Source: Pseudomonas lini (GTDB taxonomy: Bacteria > Pseudomonadota > Gammaproteobacteria > Pseudomonadales > Pseudomonadaceae). Taken from it: a stretch of 64,000 bases of DNA. Under the pieces are notes generated by a model, which was not told where the DNA came from, did not search any database, and saw only the letters and a program-made list of their open reading frames with translations. Below are positions 48,041 to 58,264 of the stretch, one piece after another; position 1 is the first letter of the stretch, and the number at the start of each line of letters is the position of its first letter. A program made the translations under genes and the position numbers. The stretch lies in the NCBI RefSeq assembly GCF_030812475.1, contig NZ_JAUSSR010000003.1, positions 310,001 through 374,000 of the forward strand, in the 5' to 3' direction.

Positions 48041-48622
48041 TTAATCCTGAGGCTTCGCCGCCGGCTCCCACAAAATCTCCGCAACCCCCTGCCGCTTCGC
48101 AATCAACCTTGCCACCACAAACAACAAGTCCGACAACCGATTGATATAGGCCAGCCCGACGCCGGCCAGCGGCTCAACCGCGTTGAGCTGCTGGCACCGC
48201 CGCTCGGCGGTGCGCGCGAGGCTGCGGCAGACATGGGCCTGGGCAATCAACGCCGAGCCACCCGGCAGGATGAAGTTCTCCAGCGGCCCGAGCTCTTCAT
48301 TCCACACATCGATCGCTGTTTCCAGCCGTTCGATCTCCGCCACGTCCAACGCCTGATACACCGGCATCGCCAGTTCGCCACCCAGGTCGAACAATCGATG
48401 CTGGCAAGGCGCCAAGACCTCGATCACCTCGTTCAACCCCGGATATACGTCGCTTTGCGCCGCCAAGCCGGCCAACAGCACGCCTACCTGACTGTTCAGC
48501 GTGTCGACCTCGCCAATGGCTTCGATCCGCGGATGGTCCTTGGGTACGCGGCGACCGTCGCCCAGTCCGGTTTCGCCTTTGTCGCCGGTGCGGGTGTAAA
48601 TCTTCGACAAGCGAAAGCCCAT
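48041..48622 (-). CDS. Cob(I)alamin adenosyltransferase, PduO type
   Basis: A 193-residue ATP:corrinoid adenosyltransferase. The N-terminal ATP-binding motif YTRTGDKGETGLGDGRRV, the mid-helix FILPGGSALIAQAHVCRSLARTAERR and the C-terminal YINRLSDLLFVVAR are all diagnostic. GAGGTAA precedes the ATG. It makes adenosylcobalamin for B12 enzymes. It begins two bases after the sensor kinase stop, so it is probably in the same operon. Confidence 0.93.
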   Translation of the reverse strand: MGFRLSKIYTRTGDKGETGLGDGRRVPKDHPRIEAIGEVDTLNSQVGVLLAGLAAQSDVYPGLNEVIEVLAPCQHRLFDLGGELAMPVYQALDVAEIERLETAIDVWNEELGPLENFILPGGSALIAQAHVCRSLARTAERRCQQLNAVEPLAGVGLAYINRLSDLLFVVARLIAKRQGVAEILWEPAAKPQD

Positions 48623-48624
48623 GG

Positions 48625-50670
48625 TTACCTCGATAGCTGATTGAGTTCTTGAGAGACGAGCGGGGTGCCCGCCAAGGGCAGGCGCAAAGTAAAGCAGGTG
48701 CCTTGCCCCAGGGTCGATTGCACTTCCATCTGGCCCTTGTGGTTGTTGGTGATGATGAAATATGACACCGACAGGCCAAGGCCGGTGCCCTGGCCGATTT
48801 CCTTGGTGGTGAAGAACGGCTCGAATGTTCGCTTGCGCACGCTCTCGCTCATGCCGATGCCGTTATCCTCGACCTGGATTTCCGCCCAGGGAGGATTCAA
48901 TCGGGTGCGCAAAATGATCCGCCCCGGCTCCCGGTCGTCTTCGCGTTGGTGAATCGCTTGGGCGGCGTTTTTCAACAGGTTGAGCAGCACTTGCTCCAGT
49001 TCGTTGGCGGTGCCGGGTACCGGACCGAGTTGCGGATCGAACTGACGGATGATCGCCTGGCCCTTGAAATCGAAACCGATCGCCAGATCGAAGTCATTTC
49101 CGGCAATTTCCACCGCCTGGTCGATCAACGCCGGCAGATCGCACGGCGCCATCTGTCGGGTGCTGCGGCGGCTGAAGCTGAGCATGTGGGTGACGATCTT
49201 CGCCGCCCGCGCCCCCGCCTGCTGAATGCCATCGAGCAACTGCGGCACTTCCCGGGCTTGCAGGTATCGGTTGACCGTTTCCAGTTGAACGCCGATTTGC
49301 TCGGCCTGTTCAAGGTTTTTCGGCAGCTCGGGGGACAGGCGCCGGCGAATGTTCTGCACGTTGTGCAGGATCGCGCCCAACGGGTTGTTGATCTCATGGG
49401 CCATGCCGGCGGCAAGACCGCCAACCGACAGCATTTTTTCCGATTGCACCATCATTTCTTCCAGGGACAAGCGCTGGGTGATGTCGTCGATCCGGATCAC
49501 CACACCACGCCCGGCACCGCCCATCAGCGGATAGAACGTCAGGGCGTAGTGCCTGGGCTCGTCGTCCTTGAGCCAGGTCACGCGCTCGATCTTGGCCACC
49601 GTATGCTGTTCGACGGTTTGCTTGAGCTGCGGCAGAAACTGCTTGAGCGGCTCGAAGGCGAGGAAGATCGGTTGGTTCAAGGCCTCGTCCAGGCGCGTGC
49701 CGGACAGGGCACTGGCCTCCTGATTCCACTGGGTGACATAGAGCTGTTCGTCGAGGGCAATCAATGCCGAGGGCATGGAGTCGATAATACTGTTGAGGTA
49801 GTTCTGGAACCCGGTGAGCTTCTTTTCGATCTTGCTGCGCACCTGAACTTCCAGTTCCAGCTTGCGATTGGTATGGCGGGTTTCTTCGGCCAGGCCCTGG
49901 GCCTGGTCATAAGCGGCCTGGGAATCATCCCGCGCCCGTTTGAGTTGCTGTTCCCGGGCTTCGATGCGCGAGAGCATGGTATTGAACGCCTCGGCAAGGC
50001 TGCCGATTTCGTCATGGTTGCCGCGAGAGGCGCGCAGGGCGTAGTTCTCCTCCCGGGTCACTTGTCGGGACAATTCTTCCAGCTGATGGATCGGCCGGGT
50101 GATCAACCGTTTGATCTGCCGGGCAATCATCAGCCACAACAGCACACTGAAGATCAGGATCCCGAGGCTGGCGGTCAGGGTGCCGGTGTAGAACGCCATC
50201 GGCAATTCGCTGCTGGCCACCAACAGCAGGTGCCCTGGCGCAGTGCCCGGGCGGGGGAGGGTGATCACTTGATTGCTGCGAAACTCGGTGGCCTGCCAGG
50301 ATTCGATGTGCCGGTAACGCTCCGGCAGCTTCAGATTTTCGCCATGCTGCAGTTGCGCCAGTCGCTCGCCCTTGCCGTCATAAAGGGCCGCCGCGCGCAG
50401 GGGGGAATAGCTGTTGAGTTCGTTGAGCAGGCGCTCGGCGCTTTGCGGCGACTTCAGGGCGTCGGACACCAGGCTCGGGTTGGACACCAGGCGACCGATG
50501 GTCTGCAGCGCCTGGGGCGCCATGCTTTCCTGGGAAATGTAGTACGCGGCGCTGATAAACGTCAGGTTGGCGACCAGCAGGACGGTGGTCAATAGCACCA
50601 GCAGGGCGGCCAGCAGTTTCTGGCCGACTGGAAGGTTTTCGAGGCGCTGGCGCAATGGCATCAGGTTCAT
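48625..50670 (-). CDS. Sensor histidine kinase with HAMP and PAS domains
   Basis: A 681-residue membrane kinase. Helices at about 20-45 and 165-185 bracket a periplasmic sensor of about 120 residues; HAMP follows (ITRPIHQLEELSRQVTREEN), then a coiled coil, a PAS domain (NSIIDSMPSALIALDEQL), the H box GMAHEINNPLGAI, the N box NLLKNAAQAI and G boxes DNGIGM and GTGLGLSV. No response regulator is adjacent, so its partner must be elsewhere. The start is ATG 50670, directly preceded by GTG. Confidence 0.88.
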   Translation of the reverse strand: MNLMPLRQRLENLPVGQKLLAALLVLLTTVLLVANLTFISAAYYISQESMAPQALQTIGRLVSNPSLVSDALKSPQSAERLLNELNSYSPLRAAALYDGKGERLAQLQHGENLKLPERYRHIESWQATEFRSNQVITLPRPGTAPGHLLLVASSELPMAFYTGTLTASLGILIFSVLLWLMIARQIKRLITRPIHQLEELSRQVTREENYALRASRGNHDEIGSLAEAFNTMLSRIEAREQQLKRARDDSQAAYDQAQGLAEETRHTNRKLELEVQVRSKIEKKLTGFQNYLNSIIDSMPSALIALDEQLYVTQWNQEASALSGTRLDEALNQPIFLAFEPLKQFLPQLKQTVEQHTVAKIERVTWLKDDEPRHYALTFYPLMGGAGRGVVIRIDDITQRLSLEEMMVQSEKMLSVGGLAAGMAHEINNPLGAILHNVQNIRRRLSPELPKNLEQAEQIGVQLETVNRYLQAREVPQLLDGIQQAGARAAKIVTHMLSFSRRSTRQMAPCDLPALIDQAVEIAGNDFDLAIGFDFKGQAIIRQFDPQLGPVPGTANELEQVLLNLLKNAAQAIHQREDDREPGRIILRTRLNPPWAEIQVEDNGIGMSESVRKRTFEPFFTTKEIGQGTGLGLSVSYFIITNNHKGQMEVQSTLGQGTCFTLRLPLAGTPLVSQELNQLSR

Positions 50671-50706
50671 CACTGATCAGGAACAAGTGGCCAGCGTAGC
50701 CGCTGC

Positions 50707-52338
<1,632 letters not shown>

Positions 52339-52381
52339 TCATTTTTCGCGTGCCGGGTAGCCGGGGATCAGGAGAAAGAAC

Positions 52382-53224
52382 ATGGATTTGAATGCTGAAG
52401 TGGACAATCTGGTCAAGGCATCCCAAGCCTGGATTCCGATGATCATGGAATATGGCAGTCGTGTACTGCTGGCAATCATCACCCTGGCCATCGGCTGGTG
52501 GCTGATCAACAAAGTGACGCAAAAGCTCGGCGGACTGCTGGCGCTGCGCAACGCCGACCTGGCGCTGCAAGGCTTCATCAGCAGTCTGGCGAACATTATT
52601 CTCAAGGTGCTGCTGATTGTCAGCGTGGCTTCGATGATCGGCGTGGAAACCACCTCGTTCGTTGCCGCCATCGGTGCGGCCGGTCTGGCCATCGGCCTGG
52701 CGTTGCAGGGCAGCCTGGCGAACTTCGCCGGCGGCGTGCTGATTCTGTTGTTCCGTCCGTTCCGCATTGGCGACTGGATCGAAGCCCAGGGCGTGGCCGG
52801 CACCGTCGACAGCATCCAGATTTTCCATACCGTGCTGCGCACCGGCGATAACAAAACCATCATCGTCCCTAACGGCAATCTGTCGAACGGCATCATCACC
52901 AACACTAATCGTCAGCCGACCCGCAAGGTGGTGTTTGATGTGGGCGTGGATTACGAAGCGGATTTGCAAAAGGCCCGTGAAGTACTGCTGGAACTGGCGA
53001 AGGACCCGCGTGTATTGGCCGAACCTGCTCCGGAAGCCGTGATTTCCACTCTGGGCGACAGTTCGATCACTGTTTCCCTGCGTGTATGGGTGAAAACTGC
53101 CGATTATTGGAGTGTGATGTTCATGTTCAATGAACAATCGCGTGATCGTCTGAAAACAGCCGGGATCGATATTCCGTTTCCACAGCGGGTTATTCGAGTC
53201 GTTCAGGACTCCGCAACCGCGTAA
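52382..53224 (+). CDS. mscS: Small-conductance mechanosensitive channel (MscS)
   Basis: A 280-residue channel. Three membrane helices fill residues 15-115; the pore-lining third helix is seen as AAIGAAGLAIGLALQGSLAN with its regular Gly/Ala pattern, followed by the beta domain (FRIGDWIEAQGVAGTVDSIQ) and the C-terminal vestibule. It opens on hypo-osmotic shock. AGGAG precedes the ATG. Confidence 0.95.
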   Translation: MDLNAEVDNLVKASQAWIPMIMEYGSRVLLAIITLAIGWWLINKVTQKLGGLLALRNADLALQGFISSLANIILKVLLIVSVASMIGVETTSFVAAIGAAGLAIGLALQGSLANFAGGVLILLFRPFRIGDWIEAQGVAGTVDSIQIFHTVLRTGDNKTIIVPNGNLSNGIITNTNRQPTRKVVFDVGVDYEADLQKAREVLLELAKDPRVLAEPAPEAVISTLGDSSITVSLRVWVKTADYWSVMFMFNEQSRDRLKTAGIDIPFPQRVIRVVQDSATA

Positions 53225-53304
53225 ATGATCGGTTCAGTTCGTGTTTGACCTGTCGGTCAGCAGCGTGCACAGGAATCTGATTCGTTAAGCGCAATGCAGT
53301 CGTC

Positions 53305-53339
53305 ATAAAAAAGGCCCATCCGAAGATGGGCCTTTTTTT
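53305..53339. terminator. Bidirectional terminator between mscS and oprD-type gene
   Basis: AAGGCCCATC and GATGGGCCTT form a ten-pair stem with A and T runs on the two sides. Confidence 0.9.
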
Positions 53340-53364
53340 ATTGCCGCAAACTAACTGCTTTCGA

Positions 53365-54693
53365 TTACAAGATCGACAGCGGGTAGTCGACGATCAGACG
53401 GAACTCGTCGATATCGCCTTCGCCCTGGTCAGTATTGGCGCGGTGCCATGCCTGACGGATACGGAAGGACAGATCTTTGGCCGGGCCAGTCTGTACTACG
53501 TATTTGGCTTCAACGTTGGTTTCGTGGTGCTTGCCATCTTCGCCATACAGACCGGTGTAGGCGCTGTTGGTCGGAGTGTTGGAGCCGTCGATATCCCAGC
53601 CTTTCACGTAACGGGTCATGAAGCTCAGGCCCGGAACGCCGTACTCGGCCATCTTCAGGTCATAACGAACTTGTGCAGATTTTTCGTTCGGACCGTTGAA
53701 GTCGGAGTACTGGATGGAGTTGGCGAGGAAGATCGAGTCGCCGCCGCGGTTGTTCTTGCCCACGCCGATGTAGTCGAACGGGGTGTCGCCGTTGACTTTC
53801 TGGAAGCCGAGGGTAAGGGTGTGCGCTTTCAGGAAGGAGTAAGCGGCTGCCAGCGAGAACGTGGTGTTGCTGATGTCGCCCGCCTCAGCGCTGCCGGTGT
53901 CGTCGGTGCGGTAGATGTTACCGTCCAGGTTGATCGACTGATCTTCACCCATCGGGATGGTGTAGTTCAGGTTGGCGTAGTACTGGTCCCAGATGTCTTC
54001 CAGCTTGGCGCCGTACAGCGATGCGCTCAGGCTTTCAGTGATGCCGTACTTGCCACCGAAATAATCGATAGTGTTGGCTTCAACGCCAGCGTAGTTAGCC
54101 CACAGACCGCCTTCGCTGGAGTTTTTGTCCTGGCTGCTCGCCGAGTAGAAGTGGCCGGCTTCGAGGTCAAGGTCTTTGACTTCGCTGCTCTGCAGTTGGA
54201 AACCGGTAGCAGTTTGCGGAAGGATACGGGAGCCGCCAACAGCGAATACCGGCGCGGTGCTCGGCTGCATTTCACCGAATTTCAGTTCGGTTTTGGAAAC
54301 GCGAACTTTGACTGCGCCGCCTGCCTTGCCCTGGCTGTCATTGTTTTCGCCAGCAGCGTTAGTGCTCAGGTTGCCCGAACCGGAGTGCTCGTCGGTACCG
54401 TCCAGTTTGATCGCCAGGTAACCGAAGGCGTCAACACCAAAACCAACGGTGCCTTGGGTGTAACCGGAGCTGAATACACCGTGGAAACCCTGGGTCCAGT
54501 CTTTATCGTCGACTGCGCCATCTTTCTTGTTACGGTTGAAATAGTAGTTGCGAAGCAGCAAGTCGAATTTTGCGTCTTCAACAAAACCTTTGGCTTCGGC
54601 CTGGTCGCCTACGAAAGGTGCGGCCGTTGCCAATTGAGTACCGGCTGCTGCTGCAACTGCCAGTGCGATCATGCTCCACTTCATCACGCGCAT
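53365..54693 (-). CDS. OprD-family outer-membrane porin
   Basis: A 442-residue porin. A signal peptide (KWSMIALAVAAAAGTQLATA) is followed by the N-terminal beta strands FVEDAKFDLLLRNYYFNRN typical of OprD/Occ channels; the chain ends in alternating strand residues (DEFRLIVDYPLSIL). AAAGGAG precedes the ATG at 54693. OprD homologues pass basic amino acids, peptides or carboxylates; which subgroup this belongs to cannot be told from sequence alone. It is transcribed alone. Confidence 0.9.
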   Translation of the reverse strand: MRVMKWSMIALAVAAAAGTQLATAAPFVGDQAEAKGFVEDAKFDLLLRNYYFNRNKKDGAVDDKDWTQGFHGVFSSGYTQGTVGFGVDAFGYLAIKLDGTDEHSGSGNLSTNAAGENNDSQGKAGGAVKVRVSKTELKFGEMQPSTAPVFAVGGSRILPQTATGFQLQSSEVKDLDLEAGHFYSASSQDKNSSEGGLWANYAGVEANTIDYFGGKYGITESLSASLYGAKLEDIWDQYYANLNYTIPMGEDQSINLDGNIYRTDDTGSAEAGDISNTTFSLAAAYSFLKAHTLTLGFQKVNGDTPFDYIGVGKNNRGGDSIFLANSIQYSDFNGPNEKSAQVRYDLKMAEYGVPGLSFMTRYVKGWDIDGSNTPTNSAYTGLYGEDGKHHETNVEAKYVVQTGPAKDLSFRIRQAWHRANTDQGEGDIDEFRLIVDYPLSIL

Positions 54694-54845
54694 CGTGATT
54701 TGCTCCTTTGGTTTTAGAAGAGTACTGCCGTCCCACCTGTTTTATTATCTGGGCGGCTCTTTCTTTTTGTGTCGGCGCAAACTTATATCACGCCGACCAT
54801 GTTGGCGATACTTGCGAACCTCACCTTTCAGCTTCTTTACGGCCC

Positions 54846-54894
54846 TGTCGCAAATGACTTGGTAGATGTCGCAAATTTACAGCCCCGACGCAAG
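54846..54894. promoter_or_regulatory. Spaced direct repeats upstream of the porin gene
   Basis: TGTCGCAAA occurs at 54846-54854 and 54867-54875 (21-base spacing); a related GACGCAAG follows at 54887-54894. Repeats on one helical face suggest a regulator-binding array about 150-200 bases before the porin start. Confidence 0.4.
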
Positions 54895-55001
54895 TGGATT
54901 GACAACTTCAGCGTCGTTTTTCCGGGCTTGAGTATCGGTAAAAAGAGTCCCTGGTGAAACGTTTGAATCTCCATCGGGCAGCCCTGCCGCTGTTTTTATG
55001 T

Positions 55002-55295
55002 GCCTTGAAGGCTTCCGCTTCCAGCGGACGCTTCAAGGCGATGTGGGTGTGAATGCAACAAGCGTGCACAAATCAGAAATCTATTGCGATATTTTTCTGA
55101 AGGCCTGCCTGTCGCGGTAAAAACCTCATGAAACCTGGGGTTCAAGCCTGTTTAGTCGAGTCTTGACGTCATGGTTCGCATGGTGTTGCGTCACCTTGGC
55201 CGACTGCGTGAAGCCAAAAGCGTTACCGGTCCACCCCCTCAGTGAGTAAACGGCGGATGCCCGTCGCACTGAGCGTAGACGCACTGTGCGTTTTT
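55002..55295 (+). other. Structured intergenic stretch, possible small RNA
   Basis: Part of a 900-base gap between the porin and HIT genes with no convincing ORF. A strong hairpin lies at 55002-55039 (GCCTTGAAG with CTTCAAGGC, plus an inner TCCGCT/AGCGGA stem). A nested fold at 55238-55273 (CTCAGTG/CACTGAG around ACGG/CCGT) is followed by a terminator-like ACGCACTGTGCGTTTTT at 55279-55295. No clear promoter was found, so this is a candidate only. Confidence 0.35.
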
Positions 55296-55594
55296 AGTGC
55301 AAAAAATCTTCTTGCTGTACTGATTTCACACAGTGCCGGCCTCACGGAAATTTGAACACATCCTTGTTAATCAGTCATTTCGGCGCTTTTCTTCCTGACT
55401 TGGTTCTATGTTGGTGCGGCGTGATGAGAAATGTCCCAGGATGGATCTCTTGCTCATGCACCGGGCTCGCTTTGGCGGGGGTTGGGCGTGAAGCGCGCGC
55501 CGATCGCAGGTATGCTGCCGTCCTGTCGCTTGGTGTGTCGTCTCCCGGGGCGGGCGCTAAGCTGAAAATGAATGACCAGGTGGGAGTGTGCGCG

Positions 55595-56020
55595 ATGTTC
55601 GCTTTAGATCCACGACTTCAACAAGACTCGCTACCGATCGGGGATTTCCCACTCTGCCGGTTGCTGTTGTCCAACGATTCGAACTATCCCTGGTTCATCC
55701 TGGTGCCACGCCGCGAGGATATCAGCGAGATATTTCAGTTGGATGTCGCAGATCAACAGCAGCTGTGGCAGGAAACGACCGCGCTGGCGGAAACGCTCAA
55801 GGACTCGTTCGACGCGGACAAATTGAACGTCGCGGCCTTGGGTAACGTCGTCAGTCAGTTGCACATGCATGTGATCGTGCGCAAGCGTGAGGACGCGGCG
55901 TGGCCAGCCCCGGTCTGGGGCAGGCACCCGGCGGTACCTTATAGTGCAGAGCAGGTCGCAGTCATTCGTGAACGGCTGCGTCTGGTGTTAACCGATGATT
56001 TCACGTTTTTGGAGGGCTGA
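55595..56020 (+). CDS. HIT-family nucleotide-binding protein
   Basis: A 141-residue histidine-triad protein. The family core ALGNVVSQLHMHVIVRKRED is present, but where the HxHxH motif is expected the first position is Gln (QLHMHV), leaving two histidines. The start at 55595 has GGGAG upstream; the frame is open to 55352 but the extra 81 residues look non-coding. It overlaps nothing and is followed after three bases by slyX. Confidence 0.85.
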   Translation: MFALDPRLQQDSLPIGDFPLCRLLLSNDSNYPWFILVPRREDISEIFQLDVADQQQLWQETTALAETLKDSFDADKLNVAALGNVVSQLHMHVIVRKREDAAWPAPVWGRHPAVPYSAEQVAVIRERLRLVLTDDFTFLEG

Positions 56021-56023
56021 AAC

Positions 56024-56230
56024 ATGAGCCTGGAAGCACGCGTTACCGATCTGGAAAGCCAGATGGCGTTTCAGGATGACACCATCCAGGCATTAAATGA
56101 TGTGCTGGCGGTACAGCAGCGGGTGGTTGAGCGCCTGCAATTGCAGATGGAGGCATTGCTCAAGCGCCAGGAGGAAATGGTCGGCCAGTTCGAATCCTTC
56201 GAAGAAGAAGCGCCGCCACCGCACTATTGA
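56024..56230 (+). CDS. slyX: SlyX family protein
   Basis: A 68-residue coiled-coil protein ([20 protein letters not shown], then [15 protein letters not shown]) ending in the family's proline-rich EEEAPPPHY tail. GGAGGG precedes ATG 56024. Function unknown; in enterobacteria the gene lies next to slyD. Confidence 0.9.
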   Translation: MSLEARVTDLESQMAFQDDTIQALNDVLAVQQRVVERLQLQMEALLKRQEEMVGQFESFEEEAPPPHY

Positions 56231-56257
56231 ACCCGCGGGGCTCAATGGGCGCTTAAT

Positions 56258-56296
56258 AAAAAACCGCGAACAGCCAGGCTGTTCGCGGTTTTTTTT
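56258..56296. terminator. Bidirectional terminator between slyX and the cold-shock gene
   Basis: AACCGCGAACAGCC pairs with GGCTGTTCGCGGTT, with flanking A and T runs. Confidence 0.9.
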
Positions 56297-56306
56297 CAGC
56301 CTTGCA

Positions 56307-56909
56307 TCAGCGTCGCGGCAAAGCGGCGATCACGTCTTCGGCTTGCAGGCCCTTGTCACGATTCATGACAGAGAACTCAACGCGCTGGCCTTCGACCAGG
56401 ACACGATGGCCTTCGCCCCGAATGGCCCGGAAATGCACGAAAATATCATCGCCGGAGTCACGGGAAATAAAGCCGAAGCCTTTGGAGGTGTTGAACCACT
56501 TGACGGTGCCCGTATCGCGGTTGCTCATGTCATAGCTTGGCGACGCGGCGGCCGGTGACGATTTGTAGAAACTGATGGCCAGGTGCAAAAGAACGGCGAG
56601 CAGCGCAGCGATCAGGCTGAACAGTACGGCAGGTTGACCGGCGATGACTGGCATCTTCGCGATCAGCGTCAGGGTTTGCAAGACAACAGCCAGGACCAGC
56701 AGGGCGCTGACCAGGTTTTGCAATTGGTGACGCGCACCTTTGTTCCAGTAGGGAATGACAGGTGCGAGGGTGAGATTGAGCAGGCCGAAAAAGGCCAGGT
56801 ACAGCGCATCGGGTTGTTGCAGGTAAGGAACAGCCTCAGGTTGCAGGCTAGGGAAGAAGGACAGCAGCAGGGCTGCTGCGCCCATTAGCAGGTGGACGAT
56901 TTTCAACAT
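56307..56909 (-). CDS. Membrane protein with C-terminal cold-shock domain
   Basis: A 200-residue protein. Residues 1-115 hold about four membrane helices ([69 protein letters not shown]); residues 130-200 form a cold-shock domain with both RNP motifs ([18 protein letters not shown] and DIFVHF). An internal ATG at the start of the domain lacks a ribosome site, so the fusion is taken as real. It may tether an RNA-binding domain to the inner membrane. Confidence 0.85.
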   Translation of the reverse strand: MLKIVHLLMGAAALLLSFFPSLQPEAVPYLQQPDALYLAFFGLLNLTLAPVIPYWNKGARHQLQNLVSALLVLAVVLQTLTLIAKMPVIAGQPAVLFSLIAALLAVLLHLAISFYKSSPAAASPSYDMSNRDTGTVKWFNTSKGFGFISRDSGDDIFVHFRAIRGEGHRVLVEGQRVEFSVMNRDKGLQAEDVIAALPRR

Positions 56910-57445
56910 TTTGATTGACTCACGTTAAGACGGATCACAAGGAAGAGCTGACAGGGCACGGTTCGCTTCAGAACAATAAGAGGCGTTGGACACGTATCCG
57001 TTATCAGCCTATGCGCGGCACCCGGAAAAATAGAGGCCGACGACACACTGCCTATTTAACAGCAAAGCTGCAGGCTACTCAAATCAAGGAGTCCAGTGGT
57101 CCATCGGGGACGATTTGTTGCCGCTTGCCAGGGCATCCAGAGCTGCGGTGCGGCAACAGGCTTGCTGGAGTGATGCGGCACCTGTCGGAGGAGTCTCATC
57201 ACCTTTAGGGAAGATACATGGCAATCGATGTCGGACAGGGTGTCGCTCGCGCTTGAACGAAAGGGTGCCAGGTAATGTGGGAAAATGTTCTGACAAGGAC
57301 GATCTCCATGATCTGTCTTCAGCTGTTGGCTTATCCTACGTTGATGGTCATAAAGTCATCTGGAGATAACTTTGCGCCTGCGTTTTTATAAGTCTCGCAA
57401 CAGGGCTCTTATAAAGACCAGGCATGGCAAAGGAGTGTCAACGGT
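56910..57445. other. Intergenic region with one long hairpin
   Basis: About 535 bases with no ORF of coding character. TGTTGCCGC (57116-57124) and GCGGCAACA (57150-57158) are perfect nine-base inverted arms. GGAGGAG near 57190 is not followed by a useful start codon. Confidence 0.4.
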
Positions 57446-57784
57446 ATGGTTAATGACGGCAGGCTAAGCGAAGTAAAGGGTGGTCTACCCAAGGATATAA
57501 GGGTCGATCCATTTGTCAGCGAGTTCGACATGGGACTGGCCCAGCCATTATCCCGGTCAGTGCGTTTGAATGGTTTTGCGACCTGTTTGCGGCTTGAACA
57601 GGTCTATTGGGATATCTTGGGCGAAATGGCCAGGGTCAATCGTTGCTCGATCAGTGCGCTGCTGTCTCACGTGGACCGTCAAGTGCATTTGCGACACGGC
57701 GGGGTGAAGAATTTCAGTGCACTGGTACGGGTGGTCTGTGTGGTGCACAGCCTGAAGGATGGGAATTGCCCGGCCACGGCCTAG
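57446..57784 (+). CDS. Ribbon-helix-helix domain protein (RHH_4 type)
   Basis: A 112-residue protein whose C-terminal two thirds fit the RHH_4 family: SVRLNGFATCLRLEQVYWDIL forms the strand and first helix, and GGVKNFSALVRVVCVVHSL is the conserved end. GGAG lies upstream of ATG 57446. Family members are often annotated as hypothetical or arylsulfate-linked DNA-binding proteins; the target is unknown. Confidence 0.75.
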   Translation: MVNDGRLSEVKGGLPKDIRVDPFVSEFDMGLAQPLSRSVRLNGFATCLRLEQVYWDILGEMARVNRCSISALLSHVDRQVHLRHGGVKNFSALVRVVCVVHSLKDGNCPATA

Positions 57785-57830
57785 GGATGGCGACGGAATG
57801 CGTCGAGTGTCGATCTGTGCAGTCTTACGG

Positions 57831-57859
57831 CTGCACAGGCTGCATTTAATGGATATAAT
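57831..57859 (+). promoter_or_regulatory. Possible promoter of the fmdB-aspS unit
   Basis: TATAAT at 57854-57859 is a perfect -10; the -35 position (CTGCAC) is weak. It lies about 60 bases before the FmdB-like start. Confidence 0.45.
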
Positions 57860-57919
57860 CCCGCTCTTTGCCGCAAAACCCAGTGTGTGCGGTAGCAATC
57901 TGATCGCCGAGACAACCCC

Positions 57920-58141
57920 ATGCCAATGTACGACTATCAATGTGCTTCCTGTGGTCATCAGTTGGAAGCCATTCAAAAGATCAGCGCGGAACCGCTGGTC
58001 GACTGCCCTGCCTGCCAGGCGCCAGAGCTTAAGAAGATGCTGTCCATGCCGGGCTTCCGCCTCAGCGGCACCGGCTGGTACGAAACCGATTTCAAGACCG
58101 GTTCGAAGAAGAACCTGGCCGGCGGCGACAAAGCTGACTAG
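57920..58141 (+). CDS. FmdB-family zinc-ribbon protein
   Basis: A 73-residue protein beginning MPMYDYQCASCGH, with a second Cys pair in DCPACQ; the four cysteines form a zinc ribbon. The tail is basic and low-complexity (TGSKKNLAGGDKAD). Its place just before aspS is usual in pseudomonads; function unknown. Confidence 0.88.
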   Translation: MPMYDYQCASCGHQLEAIQKISAEPLVDCPACQAPELKKMLSMPGFRLSGTGWYETDFKTGSKKNLAGGDKAD

Positions 58142-58264
58142 GGTTCGGGATCTGAGTTGAACGACTACGCGTGAGTTCTTGCATGATCCGGCGCCTTTCA
58201 CAGGGCAAGGATACGGGCAAGGTCTCCAAACGAATTTCGAATTACGAGAAGTGAAACCACTACC

